From Thalassospiraceae bacterium (GTDB taxonomy: Bacteria; Pseudomonadota; Alphaproteobacteria; Rhodospirillales; Magnetovibrionaceae): a stretch of DNA of 6,118 nt. The DNA lies in assembly GCA_030637845.1 (NCBI GenBank), contig DAOWFT010000178.1, positions 1 through 6,118 on the forward strand, in the 5' to 3' direction. The position numbers and the translations under genes were made by a program. Each line of letters opens with the position of its first letter. Positions within the stretch are counted from its first letter, which is position 1. The notes beneath the pieces were generated by a model, which made no database searches, was not told the origin of the DNA, and saw nothing but the letters and a program-made list of their open reading frames with translations. Below are positions 1 to 5,592 of the stretch, piece by piece.

Positions 1-861
1 AACGCTGGAGCGCGATGAATGTAAATCCATCTCTCCTTGGGATAATTTAACCAATTTACCAAATCCCCCGGCGATGGTCAGGCGAGCCGCAGGCTTGGTC
101 GCCAGATATTTAAGCATGCCACCGGCAAAATCACCCATATCGATTAGGGCCTGCTCGGGCAATTCAAGCATTTCGCCAGCGGCTTTTTCAGATGTTCGCC
201 CGGTTGTGGCCAGCAGGTGCGTTAGTCCCAGCTCGTTTGCCACGTCTATGCCTTGGCGAATTGCGTGTATCCATGATGCGCATGAATAGGGAATTACAAT
301 TCCACTGGTGCCAAGAATTGAAATCCCGCCAACAATACCAAGACGCTGGTTCATGGTTTTTTTTGCGGCATCAATCCCGCCGGGAACGGATATGGTGACG
401 ATTATGTCGGGCGCTGCCTTCTTATTATGACCAAGGGCGGTTGCCATTATGGCATCTGTAATCATCGTCCGGGGCCCGGGGTTTATGGCTGGCTCCCCTA
501 CGGCTAGCGGTAATCCGGCCAAGGTTACCGTTCCAACGCCGTCGCCGGCGCGAAAACATATTCCTTTTTTTTCCGGGCCGCGCTCTACACGGGCAATTAT
601 TTCCAAACCGTGGGTCACGTCGGGATCGTCGCCGGCATCTTTTATGATGCCGACTTGGGCATAGTCCTGGCCCGTCTCGCTTGTGGATAAATCAAATACC
701 GGGGTCTGCCCGCCGGGCAGGCGCACGCCCGCTTTATCGGGAAAAACCCCACTTTCCAGCGCGCCATATGCCGCCCCCACCGCCGCCGCCGCGCAAGCCC
801 CGGTGGTCCAGCCTCGCCTTAATTCGCCGTTGGGCCTGTCTTTGTCTCTTATGGCTCTCAT
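1..861 (-). CDS. cbiD: Cobalt-precorrin-5B C1-methyltransferase CbiD (3' end outside window)
   Basis: CbiD uses S-adenosylmethionine to methylate C1 of the corrin ring in the cobalt-early ('anaerobic') branch of cobalamin synthesis, in the cytoplasm. The minus-strand frame is open from ATG at 861-859 to the left edge and gives 287 residues. Family proteins are usually about 350-380 residues, so roughly 70-90 are missing at the C-terminus. Visible CbiD signatures are GWTTGACAAAA (17-27), KDAGDDPDVTHG (74-85), GDGVGTVT (107-114), INPGPR (126-131), the glycine-rich LGIVGGISILGTSGIV (174-189), TGRTSE (220-225), DMGDFAG (241-247) and GGFGKLVKL (265-273). An in-frame TAG lies four codons before this ATG, and no other ATG precedes the GWTTGACA block, so the start is well fixed although no good Shine-Dalgarno is visible. 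It is transcribed away from the SCO-cobB unit, and CobB acts later in the same pathway. The identification is secure. Confidence 0.95.
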   Translation of the reverse strand, partial: MRAIRDKDRPNGELRRGWTTGACAAAAVGAAYGALESGVFPDKAGVRLPGGQTPVFDLSTSETGQDYAQVGIIKDAGDDPDVTHGLEIIARVERGPEKKGICFRAGDGVGTVTLAGLPLAVGEPAINPGPRTMITDAIMATALGHNKKAAPDIIVTISVPGGIDAAKKTMNQRLGIVGGISILGTSGIVIPYSCASWIHAIRQGIDVANELGLTHLLATTGRTSEKAAGEMLELPEQALIDMGDFAGGMLKYLATKPAARLTIAGGFGKLVKLSQGEMDLHSSRSSV

Positions 862-996
862 GGCCCAAATCTAGAGCAAGTTCCCCACCAAAGCCAGTTG
901 CCAGCATTAGTCCGAGTGTGCTTGCCCCCGTGGGCAGAGGGCTTTATTGTCGCGCTAGATTTATGTATCCCCCTAATATGGAAAAGGTAGAAGCCA
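862..996. other. Divergent spacer between cbiD and the SCO gene
   Basis: This 135-bp non-coding gap must hold the promoters for leftward cbiD and for the rightward SCO-cobB unit. I see no well-spaced -35/-10 pair. The most visible structure is a small hairpin, TGCCC (923-927) and GGGCA (932-936) around a four-base loop, with no T-tract. A TAATAT at 974-979 resembles a -10, but it would put the transcript start about 10 nt before the SCO GTG and at the edge of its ribosome site. No complete cobalamin riboswitch can be recognised. Confidence 0.5.
982..987 (+). promoter_or_regulatory. Ribosome binding site of the SCO gene
   Basis: AAAAGG ends 9 nt before GTG at 997-999. This purine-rich site supports the GTG start. 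The next in-frame ATG (1078) would remove the membrane anchor. Confidence 0.55.
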
Positions 997-1602
997 GTGT
1001 CCCGTCGTTTATTTTTTGCAATTATTATAACAGTTGGTGTGGCCGCAGTGGTGTTTGTAACGCTGGGCCGCGACATTATGTCCGGAAACGATACCCAGCA
1101 AAGATCCACCCAAGGCAAGGTAAATATTGGTGGCCCTTTTCAGTTGGTTGATGGTTCGGGCAAAACAGTTAGCGATATGGATTTTCGCGGCAAATATATG
1201 ATCCTTTATTTTGGTTATACTTTTTGTCCCGATGTTTGCCCAACTTCACTGGGTGAAATTGCGGCTGCCCTTGATTTGCTTACAGCCGACGAGATTGCCC
1301 AAGTTGTTCCCGTATTTATAAGCATTGACCCCGAACGCGATACGCCCAAGATTGTCGGTGAATATGTTGAGCATTTTCATGAGCGCATGATCGGTCTTAC
1401 CGGCTCTATAGATGCGGTAAAATCGGTAGCCAAGTCATACAAGGCCTATTTCTCCAAGGGCGAGGTTGATGCCGATGGTGATTATCCGGTTGACCATACG
1501 TCATATACATATGTGATTGGCCCGGACGGGCAATTTATAACAGCCTATCGCCATGCCACCCCTGCCAAAGATATGGCAAAAAGCCTGAAAGATATGCTTT
1601 AA
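997..1602 (+). CDS. SCO1/SenC/PrrC family copper chaperone
   Basis: SCO proteins are membrane-anchored, thioredoxin-fold proteins facing the periplasm. They bind copper and help build the CuA site (in some species also CuB) of haem-copper cytochrome oxidases. The 201-residue product has a hydrophobic N-terminal anchor at about 5-23 after a basic MSRR start. It carries the copper-binding CPDVC (Cys77, Cys81) after YFGYTF, the conserved DPERDTP (111-117), and the third ligand His167 in DHTSYTYVIGPDG. All three copper ligands are present and the length is normal for bacterial SCO. The GTG start is chosen because it has a ribosome site 9 nt upstream and keeps the anchor. cobB follows after 20 nt with its own ribosome site, so co-transcription is likely, although the two jobs are unrelated as far as is known. 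No cytochrome oxidase gene is in the window. Thiol-disulfide activity, proposed for some SCO proteins, cannot be excluded. Confidence 0.94.
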   Translation: MSRRLFFAIIITVGVAAVVFVTLGRDIMSGNDTQQRSTQGKVNIGGPFQLVDGSGKTVSDMDFRGKYMILYFGYTFCPDVCPTSLGEIAAALDLLTADEIAQVVPVFISIDPERDTPKIVGEYVEHFHERMIGLTGSIDAVKSVAKSYKAYFSKGEVDADGDYPVDHTSYTYVIGPDGQFITAYRHATPAKDMAKSLKDML

Positions 1603-1610
1603 TAAGCCCA

Positions 1611-1614
1611 GAGG
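1611..1614 (+). promoter_or_regulatory. Ribosome binding site of cobB
   Basis: GAGG lies 8 nt upstream of GTG at 1623-1625, inside the 20-nt gap after the SCO stop. It identifies the GTG as the start and shows that cobB has its own initiation site within the shared transcript. Confidence 0.7.
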
Positions 1615-1622
1615 AAAAGCAA

Positions 1623-2972
1623 GTGAGTAATCCGCACAATGCCCAAAAGGGAATAATAATAGCCGCAACCGCATCCGGTAGCGGTAAAACGGTTTTGACG
1701 TTGGGGCTGCTTACCCACCTTTTACGCGAGGGGGTCAAGGTTGCACCACTTAAAGTCGGGCCCGATTATATAGATCCATCATTTCATGCTCATGCAGTCG
1801 GACGCACCGCTGAGGGCAGTTTTAACATCGACCCTTGGGCCATGCGGCCAGAAACAATTGCCGCCGCCGCCAGCAGCGCCGGGCAAGATGCCGATCTAAT
1901 AATCTGCGAAGGTGTCATGGGCCTGTTTGACGGCGCCACCTTTGAAGACGGCTCAACCGCCGATATTGCCGATTTGACCGGCTGGCCCATCATACTGGTT
2001 GTTGATGTCAGTAGGCAGGGGGCCTCGGCTGCGGCGGTAGTAAATGGATTTAATAGTTTTCGCAAAAAAACAAAACTTGCCGGCGTTATTTTTAACAAGG
2101 TTGGAAGCGAACGTCACGAGTCCGTATTACGTGCGGCGATGAAGGCGGCAATGCCCGAAGTTCCAGTTTTAGGCATGATTCCAAATGATAATAGTCTTGA
2201 GCTTAATTCCCGCCACCTTGGTTTGGTGCAGGCTATGGAACACTCACAGCTTGATGCGTTCATGGCCCGGGCCGCCCGGGCCATTGGCTATCATGTGGAT
2301 GTGAAAGCACTGCTTAATATTGCAAACGTATGGAACAGTGGCGATATTTCAGCAGAAGGCTTTGCCCCGCTACGCCCATTGGGGCAGAAAATTGCGGTTG
2401 CCCGCGACGAAGCATTTGCCTTTTCTTATCCGCTTGTTCTTGAAGGGTGGCGCGCCCAAGGCGCTGAAATAGAATTCTTTTCACCGCTGGATGATATTGC
2501 TCCATCGGCTGATGTCGACGCCATATATTTGCCCGGCGGTTATCCTGAGCTTCATGTTTGGCGGCTTTCCAGCGCCGATCGTTTCATGCAGGGCCTGCGT
2601 GATGCAGCCACGCGGGGGGCGGTAATTTATGGTGAATGCGGCGGTTACATGGTTCTTGGCCGGGGGATGATTGATGCCGATGGCACCACCCACGCCATGG
2701 CGGGCCTGCTTCAACTTGGAACATCGTTTGAAAAACGCAAACTTAGCCTTGGCTATCGCCGCGCCACCCTTTGCGCCGAAACCCCACTGGGCAAGGTTCG
2801 GGCCAGCCTGCGGGGGCATGAATTTCACTATGCCACCATAACCAGCGAAGGGCCGGGCGACCCCCTATTCGATATCGAGGGCGCGGATGGGACAAAACTG
2901 GGAAAAACCGGGCAGGTTTCCGGGAATGTGTTTGGCTCATTCATCCACCTTATTGATCGCGAAGCAAAGTAA
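1623..2972 (+). CDS. cobB: Cobyrinate a,c-diamide synthase (CobB/CbiA)
   Basis: This enzyme amidates the a and c side chains of the corrin ring, using ATP and ammonia from glutamine. The 449-residue product has the two expected domains. The N-terminal P-loop synthetase domain carries ATASGSGKT (15-23), KVGPDYIDPSFH (44-55), CEGVMGLFDG (95-104) and VVDVSRQGASAAAV (126-139). The C-terminal class I glutaminase domain (from about 255) carries YLPGGYPELH (302-311), the nucleophile Cys339 in YGECGGYM, GHEFHY (398-403), and the likely catalytic His442 in FGSFIHL. Length matches the family (about 430-460) and no key residue is missing. Cobyric acid synthase CobQ is a paralogue but is longer, and the PGGYPELH and GHEFHY blocks fit CobB/CbiA better. 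The substrate could be cobyrinate (cobalt-early route) or hydrogenobyrinate (aerobic route). The divergent cbiD makes cobyrinate more likely, but that is inference. The start is GTG with GAGG 8 nt upstream. No terminator follows. Confidence 0.95.
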   Translation: MSNPHNAQKGIIIAATASGSGKTVLTLGLLTHLLREGVKVAPLKVGPDYIDPSFHAHAVGRTAEGSFNIDPWAMRPETIAAAASSAGQDADLIICEGVMGLFDGATFEDGSTADIADLTGWPIILVVDVSRQGASAAAVVNGFNSFRKKTKLAGVIFNKVGSERHESVLRAAMKAAMPEVPVLGMIPNDNSLELNSRHLGLVQAMEHSQLDAFMARAARAIGYHVDVKALLNIANVWNSGDISAEGFAPLRPLGQKIAVARDEAFAFSYPLVLEGWRAQGAEIEFFSPLDDIAPSADVDAIYLPGGYPELHVWRLSSADRFMQGLRDAATRGAVIYGECGGYMVLGRGMIDADGTTHAMAGLLQLGTSFEKRKLSLGYRRATLCAETPLGKVRASLRGHEFHYATITSEGPGDPLFDIEGADGTKLGKTGQVSGNVFGSFIHLIDREAK

Positions 2973-3034
2973 GCTTCAGGCTAATAAGTGAAATTGACAA
3001 TAATTTCTTTACCGCCTTTGGGCTATTTTTACGC

Positions 3035-3487
3035 ATGAGCTTGAATAAAAAAGAACCCCAGCCGTTCTGGAAAATCAAAAGCCTTGTTGAAATGTCGGCA
3101 AAGGAATGGGAATCCCTTTGTGATGGCTGCGGTAAATGCTGTCTTGAAAAACTAGAAGACGAATTAAGTGGTGAAATAAGCTACACCGCGGTTGCCTGTA
3201 ACTTGCTTGACCTTGAAACTTGTCGTTGCGCCAGATACGAACAACGTCATCAATATATGGATGACTGCATCCAGTTGGATACTAAAAATATTTCTGAACT
3301 TAAATGGATGCCTTCCACTTGCGCCTATCGTTTATTAGCCGAAGGAAAAGATTTGCCCGCATGGCACCCACTGGTAACAAAAAATAAAAACTCAGCCATA
3401 GAAGCCGGCATAACAATAAAAGACCGCGCAGTTACCGCCAAAGATGCAAAAGATCTTGAAAAATATATTGTTGATTGGCCAGAATGA
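3035..3487 (+). CDS. UPF0260 family protein, YcgN-like, CxxCxxCC cysteine cluster
   Basis: The 150-residue protein closely resembles E. coli YcgN (about 153 residues). From memory it shares WESLCDGCG at the start of the cysteine cluster and TCAYRLLAEGKDLPAWHPL in the C-terminal half (here 95-113). The cluster is CDGCGKCC (Cys29, 32, 35, 36), followed by Cys55, Cys63, Cys65, Cys78 and Cys96. That gives nine cysteines in a small soluble protein with no signal peptide, and suggests a bound metal, predicted zinc or iron for this CxxCxxCC superfamily. The biochemical role is not established. The ATG at 3035 fits the family N-terminus, but there is no clear Shine-Dalgarno: the bases before it are a T-rich run. 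The last codons overlap the metallopeptidase start (ATGA), so the two genes are translationally linked. Family assignment is strong; function is unknown. Confidence 0.9.
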   Translation: MSLNKKEPQPFWKIKSLVEMSAKEWESLCDGCGKCCLEKLEDELSGEISYTAVACNLLDLETCRCARYEQRHQYMDDCIQLDTKNISELKWMPSTCAYRLLAEGKDLPAWHPLVTKNKNSAIEAGITIKDRAVTAKDAKDLEKYIVDWPE

Positions 3488-4179
3488 ATAAAAAAAACCA
3501 CAGCGTAGAAATTGCCGGGCGCGAGGTGGCTCTTAAAATCCGCCGCCATCCCCGTGCCCGTCACCTTATACTGCGCATTGACGATACCGGCGAAGGTGCA
3601 ATTATAACAATACCTACGCGCGCCACCATTGGTGAGGCGTTGAAAATGGCAAACGATAAAGCCAGCTGGATTTTAGACGGCCTTAACAATCATCCTAAGC
3701 GCACCCCGTTTGCCAATGGTACGGCCATTCCCTATCGCGGTTTGGAGCATATAATTTGTCACAATCCAAGGACCATTGGCATAACCGCAAAGGATGGTGA
3801 AATACTGGTTGGCGGAAAGCCCGAACACCTGACCCGGCGCCTGAAAGACTGGCTGAAAAAAAATGCCCGAACGGAAATAATGTCGCTGGTAATGGAAAAA
3901 ACAAACATTATTAATAAAAAAGCCGGGCGCGTAACCTTGCGCGATACCCGCTCGCGCTGGGGTTCATGTGGGCCAACCGGCAACCTTAATTTTAGCTGGC
4001 GCTTGATTATGGCGCCTGAATATGTGCTCGATTATCTTGTCGCCCATGAGGTTGCGCATCTTACCCATCACAACCACAACAAAGATTTTTGGGAACTTGC
4101 AAAAACGCTGGCTTCAGACATGACAGCCGCACACAGCTGGTTGGAAGAAAAAGGAAAAACCCTTCACAGTTATGGGTAG
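3484..4179 (+). CDS. YgjP-type M48-family zinc metallopeptidase (DUF45/SprT-like)
   Basis: This is a predicted cytoplasmic zinc metalloprotease of the YgjP/DUF45 group; natural substrates are not known. The 231-residue product (from ATG 3484) has the usual two-part build. The N-terminal half includes the RRHPRARHLILRI strand (20-32), and the C-terminal half holds the active site. DTRSRWGSC (154-162) is the family hallmark, and LVAHEVAHLTHHNHNKDFW carries the zinc ligands His188 and His192, catalytic Glu189, and the likely third ligand His198. All catalytic residues are intact. A TTG at 3475 in the same frame would add three residues, but ATG 3484 is preferred because it forms a 4-nt ATGA overlap with the upstream YcgN-like gene, typical of coupled translation. 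Its stop is 1 nt from the stop of the convergent gene on the other strand, leaving no room for a terminator between them. The family call is secure. Confidence 0.92.
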   Translation: MNKKNHSVEIAGREVALKIRRHPRARHLILRIDDTGEGAIITIPTRATIGEALKMANDKASWILDGLNNHPKRTPFANGTAIPYRGLEHIICHNPRTIGITAKDGEILVGGKPEHLTRRLKDWLKKNARTEIMSLVMEKTNIINKKAGRVTLRDTRSRWGSCGPTGNLNFSWRLIMAPEYVLDYLVAHEVAHLTHHNHNKDFWELAKTLASDMTAAHSWLEEKGKTLHSYG

Positions 4180-4180
4180 A

Positions 4181-4657
4181 TTATAATTTGCGCCCAAGCC
4201 TGTGCAGCACACCTTGGACTTCCATCCATGCATCGCGAATTTTTTCATCGCCTTTGTCATCAAAACAAACATGGAAATAATATTGCAAGGCTTCAGCCAG
4301 TTGCAGTATGGGCTCATCGGCACCTTCGTTGGCATCGGATTGACGGAACACCAAGCCATCCATTAATCCTGCAACAATATCTTCAATTTTTGTGTTGGCT
4401 GCACCAATTTCAAAAACGTGTGCCAATAGGCTAAAGCGCCGCGCGGCGCGGCTTAGGATTGAATGTAATTCATTTATATTCAGGGATTTTTTTTGCTCTT
4501 CGGTCAGGCGTGCAATTTCGGCAATATTGGCCTCACTATCGCCATCAAGCTTGGCGCGAAGATCTTTTTCAAGCTCAATAAACTGGCTTTCAACTTCGGC
4601 CAGTTCTCTTGCCGCCCAGTCCAGCTCTTCCTTTACTTCCTGTAAAAGGTGGGTCAT
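4181..4657 (-). CDS. Hypothetical helical, probably coiled-coil protein
   Basis: I do not recognise this 158-residue protein. It is acidic and almost entirely helix-forming. Residues about 1-37 and 42-70 show the charged and hydrophobic spacing of coiled coils, for example LLQEVKEELDW (4-14) and ELAEVESQFIELEKDL (18-33). A more hydrophobic stretch, about 71-104, includes RRFSLLAHVFEIG and KIEDIVAGLMDGLVF. The C-terminal third ends in HRLGRKL. There is a single cysteine (131), no signal peptide, no membrane segment and no enzyme motif. Coding is favoured over the opposite-strand ORF at 4392-4718 because the product is well balanced and fits neatly between neighbours: 1 nt from the convergent metallopeptidase stop, and divergent from cbbY. 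ATG 4657 is the natural start, but the only upstream purine run (GGGA) touches it, so initiation is uncertain. It might be a cytoplasmic scaffold or regulator, but nothing in the sequence decides this. Confidence 0.72.
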   Translation of the reverse strand: MTHLLQEVKEELDWAARELAEVESQFIELEKDLRAKLDGDSEANIAEIARLTEEQKKSLNINELHSILSRAARRFSLLAHVFEIGAANTKIEDIVAGLMDGLVFRQSDANEGADEPILQLAEALQYYFHVCFDDKGDEKIRDAWMEVQGVLHRLGRKL

Positions 4658-4708
4658 CCCTGATAAATCCCAATATAGTTGTTGGTTGCTACTACAAATG
4701 AAAGTAAA

Positions 4709-4717
4709 TGATATATA
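4709..4717 (+). promoter_or_regulatory. cbbY: Candidate extended -10 promoter for cbbY (upstream)
   Basis: TGATATATA has the TGn element followed by TATATA, close to the sigma70 extended -10. A weak TTGCTA (4686-4691) lies upstream with a 20-nt spacer, which is longer than ideal. The predicted start near 4724 would leave a leader of about 50 nt before ATG 4775. This is pattern matching only. Confidence 0.3.
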
Positions 4718-4747
4718 GGACGTGATAAACAGATTACTCGCAATAAA

Positions 4748-4756
4748 TGCTAAAAT
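4748..4756 (+). promoter_or_regulatory. cbbY: Candidate extended -10 promoter for cbbY (downstream)
   Basis: TGCTAAAAT matches TGn plus a 5-of-6 TATAAT. No convincing -35 lies 16-18 nt upstream. A transcript from here would begin near 4763 and leave only about 12 nt before ATG 4775, so it is the weaker candidate for a gene needing a ribosome site. Confidence 0.22.
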
Positions 4757-4774
4757 GAAGACTTGGATTATTTT

Positions 4775-5482
4775 ATGGAACTTAAATCACTTATTTTTGA
4801 TGTAGATGGCACCTTGGCCGATACCGAAGATGCCCACCGCTTGGCGTTTAACGATGCCTTTGCCAAGGCGGGATTTAATTGGGTGTGGGACAGGGCGCTT
4901 TATAAAGAGTTGTTGGCGGTAACAGGCGGAAAACAGCGCATAAGGTTTTTTCTTGAAAAAACAAACGATGCAGCGCTTTCCAGCCCTGACATTGAGACGC
5001 TAATTCCAGAGCTGCACGCCAGCAAGACCGAATTTTTCATAAACCGACTAAAGGGCGGACAGGTGCCGCTGCGCCCCGGCGTTGAGGGTCTTATTCATCA
5101 GGCGATTGATGAAAAGCTGCCCATGTCCATTGCCACCACTACCACCCCAATAAATGTTGAAACCCTTATCAAGGTTAATTTGGGCGATGATGCGCTGGGC
5201 TGGTTCGAAGTAATTGGCGATGGCGGCAAGGTTCCGGTGCTAAAACCAGAGCCCGATGTTTATGATTGGGTGCTTGAACAAATCGATCTTGAACCGGGCG
5301 AGGTATTGGCGCTGGAAGATTCCAGAAACGGGCTGATGGCGGCAATGGCGGCAAATATTCCGGTGTTAATCGTAACTAATGATTACACCCAAGGCCAAGA
5401 TTTTAACGGCGCGCTGGCCGAACTTAAAACCTATGACGGCCTCACCCTGCAAAAGCTGCGGGAACTGCACGCGGGAACCTAA
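4775..5482 (+). CDS. cbbY: CbbY-type HAD phosphatase (xylulose-1,5-bisphosphate phosphatase)
   Basis: CbbY removes a phosphate from xylulose-1,5-bisphosphate, a misfire product that inhibits Rubisco, and so protects carbon fixation. The 235-residue product has the HAD motifs in order: FDVDGTLADTE with nucleophile Asp9 and Asp11; motif II IATTTTP with Thr121; motif III Lys157 in LKPEPDVY; motif IV LEDSRNG with Glu181-Asp182. An alpha-helical cap sits between motifs I and II. WDRALYKELLAVTGGKQRI (38-56) and the LRPGV that follows the cap are close to what I recall of Rhodobacter CbbY, more so than phosphoglycolate phosphatase or beta-phosphoglucomutase. ATG 4775 is chosen because it places the DxD motif at residue 9, as in relatives; the in-frame TTG at 4763 would add four residues. 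No strong Shine-Dalgarno is seen (GAAG at 4757-4760 is 14 nt away). The gene stands alone here with no Rubisco or cbb gene nearby. HAD family is certain; substrate is by resemblance. Confidence 0.88.
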   Translation: MELKSLIFDVDGTLADTEDAHRLAFNDAFAKAGFNWVWDRALYKELLAVTGGKQRIRFFLEKTNDAALSSPDIETLIPELHASKTEFFINRLKGGQVPLRPGVEGLIHQAIDEKLPMSIATTTTPINVETLIKVNLGDDALGWFEVIGDGGKVPVLKPEPDVYDWVLEQIDLEPGEVLALEDSRNGLMAAMAANIPVLIVTNDYTQGQDFNGALAELKTYDGLTLQKLRELHAGT

Positions 5483-5500
5483 AAATAATATAGAAAAAAA

Positions 5501-5548
5501 CACGCCCCGCGTTTGCTGAGAAAATAATTTCAACAAACGCAGGGCGTG
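5501..5548 (-). terminator. Intrinsic terminator of the chemoreceptor gene
   Basis: Two 15-nt arms, 5501-5515 and 5534-5548, form a GC-rich stem around an 18-nt AT-rich loop. On the minus strand the stem ends in GGGCGTG and is followed at once by seven Ts (plus-strand A-run 5494-5500) and further T-rich sequence. The single non-Watson-Crick position is a U-G pair in minus-strand RNA but a C-A mismatch in plus-strand RNA. Both signs say the element serves the leftward chemoreceptor transcript. It may hinder rightward readthrough from cbbY, but no T-run follows on that side. Confidence 0.88.
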
Positions 5549-5592
5549 GTATTTAAGTAAAATCCGTAAATAGTAGATAACCGCTAGAGGTT

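Larger units (their letters stand above)
4658..4774. other. Divergent spacer between the coiled-coil gene and cbbY
   Basis: This 117-bp AT-rich gap should carry promoters for both neighbours. On the plus strand there are two extended -10-like sites, described separately. On the minus strand TATATT (plus 4672-4677) could be a -10 for the coiled-coil gene with a leader of about 8 nt, but no -35 lies at the right distance. No repeat or LysR-type operator could be recognised with confidence. Confidence 0.4.

Noticed and set aside
74..664. Several short plus-strand ORFs at 74-289, 192-398 and 449-664.
   Set aside because: All are antisense to the well-supported cbiD frame.
690..940. A minus-strand frame upstream of and overlapping the cbiD start reads as a plausible short peptide (LMLATGFGGELALDLGHES).
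   Set aside because: It has no ribosome site, runs on into a low-complexity glycine run antisense to nothing known and in a different frame within cbiD, and matches no family I know. Likely chance.
862..945. Possible cobalamin riboswitch near cbiD; AGTCCGA at 910-916 followed by CTTGCC resembles part of a B12 box.
   Set aside because: The match has two extra bases within the box, lies on the plus strand leading to SCO rather than cbiD, and the GCCACTG and GGGAAGGC core elements are absent upstream. A covariance-model search (RF00174) would settle it.
681..1151. Plus-strand ORF of 156 codons.
   Set aside because: It is antisense to cbiD and then out of frame with SCO; the product is low-complexity, with proline runs from the GC-rich cbiD codons.
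1790..2940. Minus-strand ORFs inside cobB (1790-2098, 2314-2505, 2481-2828, 2743-2940).
   Set aside because: They are shadows of the CobB frame, which carries every expected motif.
2994..3029. TTGACA (2994-2999) with TATTTT (3024-3029) as a sigma70 promoter pair.
   Set aside because: The 24-nt spacer is far outside the 16-18 nt range, so it is not listed as a promoter.
4392..4718. Plus-strand ORF of 108 codons opposite the coiled-coil gene.
   Set aside because: The product is a serine- and arginine-rich mirror of the opposite helix-coding strand, has no domain, and overlaps the divergent promoter region.
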